Shown one piece after another: positions 1 through 9,174 of a DNA stretch of 64,000 bases. The position numbers and the translations under genes are program-made. How positions within the stretch are numbered: position 1 is the stretch's first letter; each line of letters starts with the position of its first letter. This stretch comes from Flagellimonas sp. MMG031. Lineage in GTDB: Bacteria > Bacteroidota > Bacteroidia > Flavobacteriales > Flavobacteriaceae. The DNA lies in the NCBI RefSeq assembly GCF_040112705.1, contig NZ_CP157804.1, positions 3,032,001 to 3,096,000 on the forward strand. The letters run 5' to 3'. Below the pieces are notes generated by a model. It made no database searches. It had not been told where the DNA came from and was given only the letters and a program-made list of their open reading frames with translations.

Positions 1-855
1 CATGACCTTGGCAAAGAACTTTCCCGGTTCCTTGGCATGGGCTTTTCTACCAACATAGGATTCCACATAGTTCCTCTTGAAGCCCGTTGTCCTGTCAAAG
101 GTCTTCTCGGCTGCTTGGTAAAAACTGTCCCGATCAAATCCTCTCTTGACCGTCTTTCCGTTCAGTTCCACTTCCGAGGCCTTGTGCTTTGCCATTGGGG
201 AAAGCGTATAGGTGTTCGTCACGTCCCTTCTGCTGACAATGATATGAATGTGGGTCTGTGGCCCCTCTTTTTGCATTCCTGCGGCCACCAATTGCTCGTT
301 CTGTTTATGTGGGGCCAATCTTTCTTGCTCTTTGATCCTTTTTTCAAGCTCATTGACATTCCCGATGGATTCGCCCCGTTCCACTTTCCGTATCTCGTTC
401 CTGAGTCTAGCTATTTCACCACGGTACGGCGCATTCTCCTGAACCTGTTTGTCAAATCCCCGATAGGTGCGCTCATGCTCTATCTTGGCATAATATTTCA
501 GGTTCTCGGCCTTGACCTCTTGGTTCCTATGAAAACTCTTGGCATAGTCCTCCATGAGTTTCCTTGTGTATTCCCTTAGCATGTTCGGGTCATTTCCAAT
601 GGCCTTAAGTTCCCTTTGGTTGGGACTGACCACTATGGAATAGAATTTTGGATCCTTCTGCCTCAGTTTGGCCGTATTGGCATCTATTTCATCGATAACC
701 GTTTGAGGGCTTACGTTGTCGTTCTCTTGGTCAAAGAATTCCTCCCTGAGTTCGGGCGACCTATCCTCGTTCTCCTTTTCCAGATAGTCCACATAGTTCC
801 CCACACTGGAGTTGTAGGTACTGCCCATTTTCTGTGCTGAGATGGTAAGGTACAT
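1..855 (-). CDS. BtgB/MobB-type relaxase (DUF5712-like), C-terminus outside window
   Basis: Open frame from an ATG at 855 running off the left edge (285 codons, no stop). The N-terminus begins MYLTISAQKMGSTYNS. An HxH metal-binding motif (THIHIIVSRRD) lies near residue 215, as in HUH-type relaxases that nick oriT and lead the strand in conjugation. The central part (about residues 95-190) is charged and likely helical. It starts 5 bp after the stop of the BtgA/BfmA-like gene, the usual two-gene arrangement of Bacteroidota mobilisation modules. The family name is by recognition; the C-terminus cannot be judged. Confidence 0.85.
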   Translation of the reverse strand, partial: MYLTISAQKMGSTYNSSVGNYVDYLEKENEDRSPELREEFFDQENDNVSPQTVIDEIDANTAKLRQKDPKFYSIVVSPNQRELKAIGNDPNMLREYTRKLMEDYAKSFHRNQEVKAENLKYYAKIEHERTYRGFDKQVQENAPYRGEIARLRNEIRKVERGESIGNVNELEKRIKEQERLAPHKQNEQLVAAGMQKEGPQTHIHIIVSRRDVTNTYTLSPMAKHKASEVELNGKTVKRGFDRDSFYQAAEKTFDRTTGFKRNYVESYVGRKAHAKEPGKFFAKVM

Positions 856-860
856 GGGCG

Positions 861-1445
861 TTATCTTAATTGATGTTTCAGGCTTTCAAAATCCCCAAAG
901 CCCATATTGATCTTTAGATATGGCTTTCCCATCATTGGCTCCACCTTCTCAACATTGTGCAGAATCTCATTACAGCGTTTCTTATAGCTTTGAAATTCTT
1001 TTAGCATTCTATCGTGCTCCACTTTTGGAACGGTATTCCTAGGTTCCAAAAAATCCATTCGTTCTTCATGCATCTTGACGGGTTCACGTTTAGGTTTTCT
1101 CCCATCCTTTACATAGGCCTCGTAAAGAATGAGCATCATTTCATAAGTGGGCCTTATACTGGTCTTCTCCATGTTCTTGATAATGGCGATGAGCCTATCG
1201 AATTTTTTCATCATATTCACTTCCAGCTTTTTGATACTGTCAAGGATGACCTTTGTTCCCTCACCAAAAGGGTCAAGGTTGTTCTCCTTGAAGTAGCTTA
1301 TCATTCCATCCAACACTTCGCTATGCGATTTGTTGAACCTTTTGGAATAAGTGCGAAAGCGTGTGGCCGTTTCCTTCTTTACCGTGATATTGGAATAACC
1401 TCCTGTTCCTTTCTTTGTTCTGCCATTTGTTTTTTGCTTTTCCAT
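861..1445 (-). CDS. BtgA/BfmA-family mobilisation accessory protein
   Basis: 194 aa, no signal peptide or membrane segment. The N-terminal 50 residues are basic (KGTGGYSNITVKKETATRF, then KSHSEVLDGMISYF) and resemble a ribbon-helix-helix DNA-binding fold; the rest is charged and helical. In this family the protein binds oriT and helps the relaxase form the relaxosome, and often represses its own operon. It lies directly upstream of the relaxase on the same strand. The paired TACTGTAG sites at 1528-1557, about 85-110 bp before the start codon, are plausible targets. Start ATG at 1445. Confidence 0.8.
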   Translation of the reverse strand: MEKQKTNGRTKKGTGGYSNITVKKETATRFRTYSKRFNKSHSEVLDGMISYFKENNLDPFGEGTKVILDSIKKLEVNMMKKFDRLIAIIKNMEKTSIRPTYEMMLILYEAYVKDGRKPKREPVKMHEERMDFLEPRNTVPKVEHDRMLKEFQSYKKRCNEILHNVEKVEPMMGKPYLKINMGFGDFESLKHQLR

Positions 1446-1527
1446 AGGTATGATTTTGTTTTTTAGTGAAATTGCGTCAATTTTTTCGTCAAAAATTTCC
1501 AGTGTTTACAGGGCTTCCCAAAGGGTT

Positions 1528-1557
1528 TACTGTAGATTTCGGAAAAGTCTACTGTAG
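1528..1557. promoter_or_regulatory. Paired TACTGTAG direct repeats upstream of the mobilisation operon
   Basis: TACTGTAG occurs at 1528-1535 and again at 1550-1557, start to start 22 bp (about two helical turns). A third ACTGTAG lies at about 3004, upstream of the integrase. The position in front of the btgA-like gene fits an operator for the RHH protein or part of oriT. This is inference from spacing only. Confidence 0.4.
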
Positions 1558-1631
1558 CCCCAATTTTTGCACAGTATTTCAAATGCTGTTCAATTGACTG
1601 GTTTTCAACTTGTTGAAGACCCGAAAACAAC

Positions 1632-1689
1632 GGTGATGGCGCAATTTGCGCATCACCCTCTTGCTATTCCTACGTCCCGCAAGCGGGAC
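1632..1689. other. Two adjacent hairpins: candidate oriT or integrase terminator
   Basis: The first inverted repeat is GGTGAT-G-GCGCAA against TTGCGCATCACC at 1632-1657 (12 bp stem, one bulged G, almost no loop). The second is GTCCCGC-AA-GCGGGAC at 1674-1689 (7 bp, perfect). They lie between the integrase stop (1708) and the mobilisation genes. Neither is followed by a T-run on the minus strand, so oriT stem-loops fit as well as a terminator. Confidence 0.45.
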
Positions 1690-1707
1690 CGAAGAAATAC
1701 AGCCTTC

Positions 1708-2943
1708 TCATCCTTCGGCTGCTTTTTTGGTCTGCATATGTTCTATAAGGTTTTGCATGTCCTCCCCTATCTTATGCTCCAGTACCCTTGCATAGATCTG
1801 GGTAGTGGAAAGTTTGGTATGGCCGAGCATTTTTGAAACGGTTTCTATCGGCACTCCATTGGAAAGGGTTACCGTTGTTGCAAAAGTGTGCCTGGCCGAA
1901 TGAAAGGATATGGTCTTGTAAATACCACAAGCCTTGGTAATCTCTTTTAGATATTTGTTTGTCTTTTGATTAGAGAGTACAGGTAGTATTTTAGTATTGG
2001 TCTCTGGACTGTCCCAATACTTTTCAATGATTTCTTTTGCTTTGGGTAATAAAGGCAGTTTCACACTTTGCGATGTTTTTTCCCTTTTGGTATAGATCCA
2101 TTGGTTTCCATCAATACCCAAAACCAGTTGATTCTTTTCAAGTTCCCGGACATCGATATAGGATAGGCCAGTATAACAGGCGAAAAGGAATGCATCTTTG
2201 ACTTTTTCATAGCCTGCTCCAGTGAAGTTCGTTTCCTCAATTCGCTTAAGTTCTCTTTCCGTTAGGTAACTTCGTTCAGTTTTATGAAACCTGAGCCTAT
2301 AGTTAATGAAAGGGTCTTTGTCCAACCATTCCAACTTAACGCCCAGCTTGACCATTTTCATCAAACGTTCTAAATGTTTCATGGCCCCATTATTGGTACA
2401 TTTCTTTCCCTTTTGGAGTTGTGGGCCGTTCAACAGATAGTGTTCAAAATCGGTAATGAACTTATAGTTCAATTGTTTCAATCGGATGTCGGGGAGTTTG
2501 TATTTGGATTCCAAAAAGCGAAAAAGATACTTTTTGGTCCCATAATAGTTCTTCATAGTTCCGGGGCGGAGCACACTCTTTTGTGTTTTATTATGATACT
2601 CGATAAGTTCATGAAGGGTACTATGTTGCTCGTCCTGCCCTAGATAACGGGCTTTGATTGCCTGTGCCGTGATGACCTTTTCTTCCCGCAACAATACCTT
2701 ATGGGTGTCCATGATTGCAGCATAGACCTCATCAAGGTAGCTGTTCAATAAACGGGCCTTGTGGGTAAGTCCATGGAGCCTTCCCTTGTTTTCGTCCCAA
2801 TCATTCACCGAAACATAGCGTTTCAGACTGATTTCTGCCCTCTTCCCATTAACGGTGATACGGGCATAAATGGTCAACTTTTGGGGATTATTTGAAATGT
2901 CCCGTGTGAAGAGAAGTACTTTTAAAGTGTTGGAATTGCGCAT
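1708..2943 (-). CDS. Tyrosine site-specific recombinase (integrase)
   Basis: 411 aa, the usual length for Bacteroidota conjugative-element integrases. Residues 1-100 form an Arm-type DNA-binding domain (start MRNSNTLKVLLFTRD), about 105-210 the SAM-like core-binding domain, and 220-400 the catalytic domain. Visible catalytic residues are the first Arg in CYTGLSYIDVREL (about 256), the H-x-x-R box SARHTFATT (about 349) and the nucleophile Tyr in TQIYARV (about 383), preceded by MLGHTKLS. It should catalyse integration and excision of the element carrying the mobilisation genes. The ATG at 2943 is followed upstream by AT-rich sequence with two ACCGAAC repeats near 3031-3050 that could be arm-type sites. 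Confidence 0.93.
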   Translation of the reverse strand: MRNSNTLKVLLFTRDISNNPQKLTIYARITVNGKRAEISLKRYVSVNDWDENKGRLHGLTHKARLLNSYLDEVYAAIMDTHKVLLREEKVITAQAIKARYLGQDEQHSTLHELIEYHNKTQKSVLRPGTMKNYYGTKKYLFRFLESKYKLPDIRLKQLNYKFITDFEHYLLNGPQLQKGKKCTNNGAMKHLERLMKMVKLGVKLEWLDKDPFINYRLRFHKTERSYLTERELKRIEETNFTGAGYEKVKDAFLFACYTGLSYIDVRELEKNQLVLGIDGNQWIYTKREKTSQSVKLPLLPKAKEIIEKYWDSPETNTKILPVLSNQKTNKYLKEITKACGIYKTISFHSARHTFATTVTLSNGVPIETVSKMLGHTKLSTTQIYARVLEHKIGEDMQNLIEHMQTKKAAEG

Positions 2944-3103
2944 AATACATAACTTTTAGGGTTGACAAAACAGGTTTGCAAAACACCCATAAACAGCGTC
3001 AAACTGTAGCTAAATTATGCACAAGGAACGTACCGAACCATTCACCGAACTCTACACCTTTTATATGTATTTAAATGATATCAAATGAATGCATAAAAAA
3101 CAA

Positions 3104-3137
3104 AAAGCACTGTCAATCAGTCAGTTGACAGTGCTTT
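3104..3137. terminator. Perfect 13-bp stem hairpin upstream of the integrase
   Basis: AAAGCACTGTCAA (3104-3116) pairs perfectly with TTGACAGTGCTTT (3125-3137) around an 8-nt loop. It is flanked by A-rich sequence on the left, which would give a U-tract for transcripts on the minus strand. It has the form of an intrinsic terminator. No gene ends beside it, so it may mark an element boundary or end a lost gene. Confidence 0.5.
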
Positions 3138-3649
3138 GATACCACCTATTTAGTGGTTCGTCGGGATGACTGACCTCTTGACGAGGTGCTAACCCATTAA
3201 TATCCAGAATATTATGTCGATTTTCCCAAAATAGGACATCCCATAGGACATCTTCGTGTGAAATAATGATTTTCACAACGTAAATATCGATATTTAAAAT
3301 CAAACCACACCATCTTGTTTTATTTAATTTTAAATCAAAATAGACAAAGGAATTTTTGTGAGTTCAAAAGCTCATCACAAACAAGTTAAGCATCTATTCG
3401 GCCTATCGACAAGCAGATATAATAAGAACTTTGATTGTCAATTTTAACCTAGCCGTATAAATTACAAGATTTAGATTTTTGCCACCGGTGTTCCAGCCAA
3501 GCCATTACTGGTCCACCTTACATGATGGACACGATCGAGTTTAGAGATTTTGATTGCAGTGATACCTGAATCTTGTGATGTTTTCAATACTACCAATGAC
3601 CATGCCTATACCGAAGTTGTGTAGAAAAATCCAATAAACTTATACAACC
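3138..3649. other. Gene-poor stretch with possible gene debris
   Basis: About 510 bp with no convincing intact gene. A 60-codon minus-strand frame (3121-3303) is AT-biased and not credible. Between 3471 and 3605 the minus strand holds a 45-codon protein-like frame ending in TAA at 3471-3473 (it ends NGLAGTPVAKI) and blocked upstream by TAG at 3606-3608. It may be the tail of a decayed gene. Small inverted repeats around 3142-3190 (CCAC/GTGG, ACCTC/GAGGT) follow the 3104-3137 hairpin. Confidence 0.35.
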
Positions 3650-3683
3650 CGAATAGGATTAAGGTAACCCCCAATCCTATTCG
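3650..3683 (-). terminator. Terminator after the copper chaperone gene
   Basis: CGAATAGGATT (3650-3660) and AATCCTATTCG (3673-3683) form a perfect 11-bp stem with a 12-nt loop. It lies 32 bp beyond the stop of the HMA chaperone gene (3716), at the end of the long minus-strand copper block. The following U-tract is weak (GTTGTATAAGTTTATT). Confidence 0.6.
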
Positions 3684-3715
3684 AACCTTTTAATATATTC
3701 TTCTGGACGTTCCTT

Positions 3716-3931
3716 TTATTTCTTGGTCAAATGATATCCAGCCGATTCAACGGCAGAAGTGATTTCCTCTTCCGTGGCACTTGTGGTCTGTACGATCAAC
3801 AATTTGTCTTGGGAGGCAAAGTCTACAGACCAATCGGTCACGCCATCCACCTTATCCAAAAATGGTTTTACGGTATTGGCACACCCACTGCACTTAATAT
3901 TTGATTTGAATTGTAATGTACTCATGTTCAT
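3716..3931 (-). CDS. HMA-domain copper chaperone (CopZ-like)
   Basis: 71 aa, one complete heavy-metal-associated domain. The metal-binding motif is IKCSGCANTV (Cys at about residues 14 and 17, the C-x-x-C signature), in a beta-alpha-beta ferredoxin-like pattern. It should carry Cu(I) in the cytosol and hand it to the HMA domain of CopA, which starts its own transcript only 22 bp upstream on the same strand. It is the last gene of the block and is followed by a stem-loop at 3650-3683. CSGC is less common than the canonical MTCxxC; metal preference is not provable from sequence. Confidence 0.9.
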   Translation of the reverse strand: MNMSTLQFKSNIKCSGCANTVKPFLDKVDGVTDWSVDFASQDKLLIVQTTSATEEEITSAVESAGYHLTKK

Positions 3932-3952
3932 CGATTTTAAATTAGAAAATTA

Positions 3953-6211
3953 CTATAGTTTAATCGTTTTAAGCCTCAAACTGTTCAATACGACCGATAC
4001 ACTGCTAAAGGCCATAGCGGCACCAGCTATCATCGGGTCCAACAAAAATCCATTGATTGGATATAGAAGCCCTGCAGCTATAGGAATTCCAATGATATTG
4101 TATATAAAGGCCCAAAAAAGATTTTGTCTTATACCTATAACGGTCTTATGGGAGAGCTTCAGCGCTTTGGGAATCGCATTTAAATCAGAGGTGATCAGGG
4201 TCATTTTCGCGACATCCATGGCTATGTCGGACCCTTTGCCCATGGCGATGCTGACATCTGCTTGGGCAAGTGCCTGCGAATCATTGATACCATCGCCCAC
4301 CATGGCGACCACCTTTCCACTTTCTTGAAGCCTTTTTACAAAATCAGCTTTCTCTGATGGGAGCACTTCGGCTTCATAGCTTTTGATACCCACCTGTTGT
4401 GATACGGCTTCGGCTGTCATCTTGTTATCACCGGTCATCATGTAAACTTCCATACCATTCCCCTGCATTTCCCGTATGGCTTCCTTTGAGGACTTTTTTA
4501 TGCTATCCATAATGGCCAAAATCGCCTTTACCTTGCCTCCACCGCCAAAGTATATGACCGTTTTGGCCTCCTGCTCTAACCCTTCGACCATGTGCCCCAG
4601 GTTGTCATCCATGGCGATTCCTTTTTCGACCATCAACTTATGATTGCCCACAAGGTATTGGGTTCCATCCAATGCCTCAGCTCGAACACCTTTTCCTGTA
4701 ATACTATTGAAGTTCAAAATTTCGATCGGATTTACCTTTCTATTTTTTAAAAAGGAGACCACGGCTTCAGCCAAGGGATGTTCGGACTGTCCTTCCATGG
4801 CATATAAAATTTGCTCCAGGCCCCTGTGATCGGTCACATGGTCCGCAAAGACCATATCGGTCACCACTGGCTTTCCTTCTGTTATGGTTCCCGTTTTATC
4901 CAGGACAATGGCATTTACTTTGTAACCCAACTCCAAACTTTCCGCATCTTTGATGAGGATATTGTGTTCGGCCCCCTTGCCGATTCCCACCATGATGGCT
5001 GTGGGGGTTGCCAAACCCAGCGCACAAGGACAAGCTATTACCAATACGGCAACTGCGGTCAACAGTGCATGGGTAAAAGCGTCCTCACCTCCCAGGAACA
5101 TCCAGGTGATAAATGTCACCACTGAAATCGTCATTACCACGGGAACAAAAATACCGGCAATCCTGTCCACCAATTTTTGTACGGGCGCCTTGCTCCCCTG
5201 TGCTTCCTGCACCATCTTGATGATCTGGGACAAAAGGGTCTCCCCTCCCACCCGGTCAGCTACAAACTGAAAGCTTCCTTTTTGGTTTACGGTACCGGCA
5301 AAAACTTTTTCACCCTTTGTCTTTTCTACAGGGACGGGTTCGCCCGTGATCATACTTTCATCAACATAGGAACTTCCTTTGGACACTGTTCCATCCACAG
5401 GGATTTTCTCTCCCGGTCTGACCAATATCGTTTGACCTACCTTGACCGAAGAAATAGAGATTTCCCTTTCCTCCCCATCTTCTATCACCTTTAAGGTCTT
5501 GGGCTGCAACCCCATCAATTTCTTTATGGCGGAGGATGTATTTGATTTCGCCTTTTCTTCCAATAATTTCCCCAATGAAATAAAGGTGATGATCACTGTG
5601 GCCGCCTCATAATATACATGGGGTTCCATGCCTTTACTGAGCCAAAATTCAGGAAAAAAGGTATTGAATGCACTGAACAAAAAGGCAATGCCCGTACTGA
5701 GTGCGACCAAGGTATCCATATTGGCCTTACCGAATCTGGCCTGTTTGAAGGCATTTATGAAAAAACTTCGGCCAAACCAGAACAGGATAGGAACGGCAAG
5801 TACCAACGAAATCCACCTACCCAGGACCCAATCCATAAAAAACATCCCCAGAAGGAAAATGGGAAGTGTCAAAATAGCGGACCAAAGGGTTCGCTTTTTT
5901 ATGGATACATAATGCTTTTTCGAAAGCTCTTCCTGTACTTCGGTAGGATCCTCGGCATCCACAATTATATCATAACCGATTTGACGTACCGCATTTTGAA
6001 GATCGCTTAGGTCCATAGCACTGTCATACTCCACAAGGACCGTACTATTGGCAAAGTTGACACTGGCATTGTAGACCCCTTCCGTATGGCCTAGCATGGA
6101 TTCCACGCTGGATGCACAGGCAGCACAGGTCATTCCAGTGACCGGGAAAGATTTTTTTGACACCGTCTTCGGTTTCCTTTCGGTGTCCTCAATAATATCG
6201 ATTGCATCCAT
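3953..6211 (-). CDS. copA: Copper-exporting P1B-1 ATPase CopA
   Basis: 752 aa. One N-terminal HMA domain with GMTCAAC (about residues 26-32), then eight predicted membrane helices. The actuator TGEP lies near residue 290, the transmembrane CPC metal site ([11 protein letters not shown]) near 394, the phosphorylation motif DKTGT near 437, SEHPLAEA in the nucleotide domain and GDGINDSQA towards the end. CPC with a single N-terminal HMA is the signature of Cu(I)/Ag(I) export from cytosol to periplasm. It is co-oriented with a CopZ-like chaperone downstream. The second ATPase of this locus (36195-38279) is of the CPH class, so the two are not duplicates. Confidence 0.95.
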   Translation of the reverse strand: MDAIDIIEDTERKPKTVSKKSFPVTGMTCAACASSVESMLGHTEGVYNASVNFANSTVLVEYDSAMDLSDLQNAVRQIGYDIIVDAEDPTEVQEELSKKHYVSIKKRTLWSAILTLPIFLLGMFFMDWVLGRWISLVLAVPILFWFGRSFFINAFKQARFGKANMDTLVALSTGIAFLFSAFNTFFPEFWLSKGMEPHVYYEAATVIITFISLGKLLEEKAKSNTSSAIKKLMGLQPKTLKVIEDGEEREISISSVKVGQTILVRPGEKIPVDGTVSKGSSYVDESMITGEPVPVEKTKGEKVFAGTVNQKGSFQFVADRVGGETLLSQIIKMVQEAQGSKAPVQKLVDRIAGIFVPVVMTISVVTFITWMFLGGEDAFTHALLTAVAVLVIACPCALGLATPTAIMVGIGKGAEHNILIKDAESLELGYKVNAIVLDKTGTITEGKPVVTDMVFADHVTDHRGLEQILYAMEGQSEHPLAEAVVSFLKNRKVNPIEILNFNSITGKGVRAEALDGTQYLVGNHKLMVEKGIAMDDNLGHMVEGLEQEAKTVIYFGGGGKVKAILAIMDSIKKSSKEAIREMQGNGMEVYMMTGDNKMTAEAVSQQVGIKSYEAEVLPSEKADFVKRLQESGKVVAMVGDGINDSQALAQADVSIAMGKGSDIAMDVAKMTLITSDLNAIPKALKLSHKTVIGIRQNLFWAFIYNIIGIPIAAGLLYPINGFLLDPMIAGAAMAFSSVSVVLNSLRLKTIKL

Positions 6212-6357
6212 TTTCTACTCCGATTTGTATGGTACAAATTTCAGAATAGACCTAAAATGCACTGTTACGTTATTTACTGAAAGAGTTGTAGAATTTTCCG
6301 AAAAATCAACCTTTACCTTTCTTCGTCAAGTACTTAACCTTAATTGGTGAGTGGTTT

Positions 6358-6505
6358 TTAGAATTCGGCAACATCTATGAGATCAGGTTCGCCCACGTCA
6401 ATCTTTTTTGGAGAATTTGCCCCGATCAGTTTAGAATATATTCGATAGGACAAACCATTGTAGTGAACTTGGGGCAAAACGAAAGCATTGGTAGTAAGTA
6501 ATCGC
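6358..6505 (-). pseudogene. Possible 3' remnant of an unidentified gene
   Basis: A protein-like minus-strand frame of about 48 codons ends in TAA at 6358-6360 (it ends IDVGEPDLIDVAEF) and has no start of its own. Upstream it runs out of frame into the 3' end of the DUF305 gene. Residue composition looks coding, but I could not name a family. It fills most of the 297-bp gap between the DUF305 gene and copA; the rest should hold the copA promoter. Confidence 0.3.
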
Positions 6506-6508
6506 CTC

Positions 6509-7072
6509 TCATTCGGCCAGATTCTTTGTTTCTTCGCTAAGCGATCCCTCGAATTTAGGAATAGGCCGCTTTTCTTTCCCAGCTTCGGTTTCCACTATTC
6601 CATTTTCCTTGATGTCGTTTATCAACCATTGCATTTCCATTATCTCCCTGCGTTGCGCCTTGATAATTTCATTGGCAAGCTCACGTACCCTGACATCTTT
6701 TATTTGAGAACGTTTACTGGTCAAAATAGCAATGGAATGATGGGGTATCATTCCTTCCATGTAGTCGACTCCTGAAACGGTAACCTGACTCCTGACCAGC
6801 CATATCCCACCTGCAATCAACAAAACACCCAAGGCTAAAATTGACATGTTCTTGCGTCGGTCTTTATACATCTGTAGCATATATAGCAGCATAATAATGA
6901 TCATCGATCCCCCCATTATCAAAGTCATGAAAAATCTAGTCTCACTATACCAAAAATGATCAATGATTTGATATGAGTGGGTGTACATTAAAAAAAACAT
7001 GGCGACCATTGAGGTGCCAATCATCGCAAAAAACTTTAAATAATTATTGGATTTCCTTTGACTATCTTCCAT
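6509..7072 (-). CDS. DUF305 membrane protein
   Basis: 187 aa. Three predicted membrane helices lie in residues 10-95 (for example FAMIGTSMVAMFFLMYTHS), followed by a C-terminal DUF305 domain. Its hallmark MEGMIPHHSIAIL sits near residue 110, with MEMQWLI further on. DUF305 proteins are found repeatedly beside copper and silver resistance genes, and the Met/His-rich motif suggests metal binding on the periplasmic face; the biochemical role is not established. Start ATG at 7072; the HMA gene lies 112 bp upstream on the same strand. Confidence 0.85.
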   Translation of the reverse strand: MEDSQRKSNNYLKFFAMIGTSMVAMFFLMYTHSYQIIDHFWYSETRFFMTLIMGGSMIIIMLLYMLQMYKDRRKNMSILALGVLLIAGGIWLVRSQVTVSGVDYMEGMIPHHSIAILTSKRSQIKDVRVRELANEIIKAQRREIMEMQWLINDIKENGIVETEAGKEKRPIPKFEGSLSEETKNLAE

Positions 7073-7183
7073 TGTGCAAATTTTATCTGGTTATTGTGAT
7101 TATTCCTTGACTTTCGATTATTGTATTGTTCCATTCCAATTGTAGGCCTGACAATTTACCTGTCCCAGTTATCATATATTGGT

Positions 7184-7408
7184 TCAATTGGCTTTGCTCA
7201 TCGCTTGTATTTTATATTGACCTCCGTTATTTTCCAATGCCTTTTGTAGATTTTCAAGGGGGACCTCAAATTGCGACTCCACTGTAGCTTCTGCGTTTTT
7301 TAGATTGACCGCTACATCGGCTACACCGGCCACATTGAAAAGAGCTTCTTCAACGTGCCCCCTACAGCCATCACAAGTCATTCCTTCTATTTGGTATCTT
7401 CTTTTCAT
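7184..7408 (-). CDS. HMA-domain heavy-metal carrier protein
   Basis: 74 aa, a single HMA domain with the canonical GMTCDGC motif (residues 9-15), then helix GHVEEALFNVAGV. It is closer to the consensus than the CSGC chaperone at 3716-3931. Predicted cytosolic Cu(I)-binding chaperone. It has about 200 bp of upstream non-coding sequence containing a TGTTGG-TT-CCAACA inverted repeat (7456-7469), so it probably starts a transcript of its own with the DUF305 gene behind it. Confidence 0.9.
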   Translation of the reverse strand: MKRRYQIEGMTCDGCRGHVEEALFNVAGVADVAVNLKNAEATVESQFEVPLENLQKALENNGGQYKIQAMSKAN

Positions 7409-7455
7409 GTTGTGATGATTTTATATTTTAACAATTTTACACATAGAATCAACAA

Positions 7456-7469
7456 TGTTGGTTCCAACA
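7456..7469. promoter_or_regulatory. Inverted repeat upstream of the HMA gene (candidate operator)
   Basis: TGTTGG and CCAACA separated by TT, 48 bp before the HMA start codon, in the intergenic space between the HMA-AraC regulator gene and the gene it may control. Assignment to that regulator is inference. Confidence 0.35.
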
Positions 7470-7612
7470 CGTATGGGAAAAGTAACACTTTCTGTATAAG
7501 GGCATTGTTTGAAAAAAAACAAACCTTGACCCATTTGCGAAGAAAGATGTTTTTTAAATAGCGTTTAGGAAGCTGGTTCCTTGGAAAGGTATTGCGCCCT
7601 TAATGGTAGAGG

Positions 7613-8200
7613 TTAAATATCATCAAGCGATATTCTATTTTGAATGGCACTTTTCTTAAATTGTGTAGGTGTCATTCCAGTTACTTTTTTAAATTGGTTG
7701 CTTAAATAGGCAACGCTGCTATAGTCCAATTGAAACGCTATTTCTTTTAAGCCCAATTCGTCATAAACAAGAAACTCTTTGATCTTTTCAATCTTTTGGT
7801 TGATGATATATTGCTCCAAGGTAATGCTTTCCACCGCGGAAAACAGCGAACTAAGATACTTATAGTCAAGATGCAATCCATCGGAAAGGTATTCGGGCCA
7901 TTTGACCTTTTCCATGGGTCCGGTGTAGTGTATCGCCTCAATCACTAGGTTTTTGATCTGTTCTATCAACTGACCTTTACGATCGTTGATGATCGTAAAT
8001 CCAATTTTCTCAAGTCGTTCGTTGAGACCTTCCCGTTTTTCAGGCGTGATTTTCCCATTGAGGGTTATTTCACCCAACGACACATTCATATAGGGAATGC
8101 CCTCATCGTCCAAAATACCTTTGACGGCCATGATGCATCTCGGACAGACCATGTTTTTGATGTACAACACATCTTTCGATTTACTGGACCCAACTTCCAT
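7613..8200 (-). CDS. HMA-like/AraC fusion transcriptional regulator
   Basis: 195 aa. Residues 10-80 resemble a degenerate HMA domain with the metal site MVCPRC (C-x-x-C, about residues 18-21). Residues 85-190 are an AraC-type double helix-turn-helix, with KEIAFQLDYSSVAYLSNQFKKVTGMTP split around DYSSVAYLS. No membrane segment. The arrangement suggests a cytosolic one-component sensor in which Cu(I) bound to the N-terminal domain controls DNA binding by the C-terminal domain. A paralogue with the same layout is at 23600-24181. It sits inside the minus-strand copper block, 2 bp after a small basic membrane protein gene. The function is inferred from domain fusion and context. Confidence 0.85.
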   Translation of the reverse strand: MEVGSSKSKDVLYIKNMVCPRCIMAVKGILDDEGIPYMNVSLGEITLNGKITPEKREGLNERLEKIGFTIINDRKGQLIEQIKNLVIEAIHYTGPMEKVKWPEYLSDGLHLDYKYLSSLFSAVESITLEQYIINQKIEKIKEFLVYDELGLKEIAFQLDYSSVAYLSNQFKKVTGMTPTQFKKSAIQNRISLDDI

Positions 8201-8201
8201 A

Positions 8202-8384
8202 TTATGTAGTGAATTTCCACAGGGCCTTCAAAAAAATGACGACCACTGCCAATATTACAATCAGCACTAATGCCAATATGCCAAGGATTTTCATTCTTCT
8301 TTCCTTTTTTTTCTTGGCCCGACTCTGTTTCCTTTTTACCAGCTCCCTTTTTTTCTTTCGCCTTTGTCTCCTAAATTCGCTCAT
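8202..8384 (-). CDS. Small basic single-pass membrane protein
   Basis: 60 aa. The first 33 residues are extremely basic (RRQRRKKKRELVKRKQSR is typical), followed by one hydrophobic helix (ILGILALVLIVILAVVVIF) and a short tail. The stop is 2 bp before the start of the HMA-AraC regulator, and it is on the same strand as its neighbours. The positive N-terminus predicts that this end stays in the cytosol. No family recognised; low-complexity lysine/arginine content means it could be a chance frame, but tight spacing favours a gene. Confidence 0.5.
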   Translation of the reverse strand: MSEFRRQRRKKKRELVKRKQSRAKKKKERRMKILGILALVLIVILAVVVIFLKALWKFTT

Positions 8385-8472
8385 TTTTCCAACAATGATT
8401 CAACTGGTTCAATGGTCAACTATTTGCTCCTAACAGGAGTCCTTTGCCAAATAATATGTCAATGTGTTTGAA

Positions 8473-9174
8473 CTATCGCCTTTTCCATAGTTTTCTGATC
8501 GTTGGGGAGCTGACATACCACAACAAGAATCCGCTCAAAACGGTAATCAATCCCATCAGGGAAAAAATCCGTAAAACCATGGTGTTAAAATCGTCCCGTC
8601 CCTCATAGTCCATGGTATGGGTCATCCATAAAAAATCGAACCATCTCCAGGCCCGATGCCTCACACGTTGGAACGACCCATCGGCCTCTGAGACATACGC
8701 TTTCAGGTTTTCATCCGTTTCATAGGTTATCACATAGGCCGCTAATGGACGTCCCCGATACTCGTGCTGCCCACCTGTTTGGGTGAGTCTTTCGACATCT
8801 TTGACCTTAAGTTCTGGCAACATATACTGTGAGGCAACGGCCAAGGCCTGTTGTTCATCGATACCCTTTTTGATCTCCCCCGTTTGTGCATCCATCAAAA
8901 CCCCACCATTGATCCAATAATAGGGACTTCCCCCTATATTTCTCAATTCCAAAGATGTGACCTTAACGTTCCCGTGTCCATTGGGAGCAATCAAATTGCC
9001 AAACTCGGGCTGGCTCACATGCTCCTTGATGAATTGATCCCCATGGATCTCATCAATGTCCGTCCAACTAAAATATAGTCCGCTGATAGTCCACATAAGG
9101 AACTGGATACCAATAAATAGGCCAAGATACCTATGTATCTTTCTGACTTTCATCGATGTTTTTCTTCCGACCAT
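8473..9174 (-). CDS. PepSY-domain membrane protein
   Basis: 233 aa. N-terminal membrane helix after KIHRYLGLFIGIQFLMWTIS (residues 10-32), a periplasmic region with PepSY-like segments (about 105-190: DAQTGEIKKGIDEQQALAVA and the AYVSEADGSF repeat), and a C-terminal helix (LRIFSLMGLITVLSGFLLWY). PepSY-TM proteins are found with siderophore and copper systems and with thiol or ferric reductases; the substrate is unknown. The start overlaps the stop of the NTF2-like gene by 1 bp (9174), so the two are translationally linked. Confidence 0.8.
   Translation of the reverse strand: MVGRKTSMKVRKIHRYLGLFIGIQFLMWTISGLYFSWTDIDEIHGDQFIKEHVSQPEFGNLIAPNGHGNVKVTSLELRNIGGSPYYWINGGVLMDAQTGEIKKGIDEQQALAVASQYMLPELKVKDVERLTQTGGQHEYRGRPLAAYVITYETDENLKAYVSEADGSFQRVRHRAWRWFDFLWMTHTMDYEGRDDFNTMVLRIFSLMGLITVLSGFLLWYVSSPTIRKLWKRR

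Noticed and set aside
3121..3303. 60-codon minus-strand frame overlapping the 3104-3137 hairpin
   Set aside because: It ends within a perfect stem-loop, is AT-biased and has no neighbours or features of a gene.
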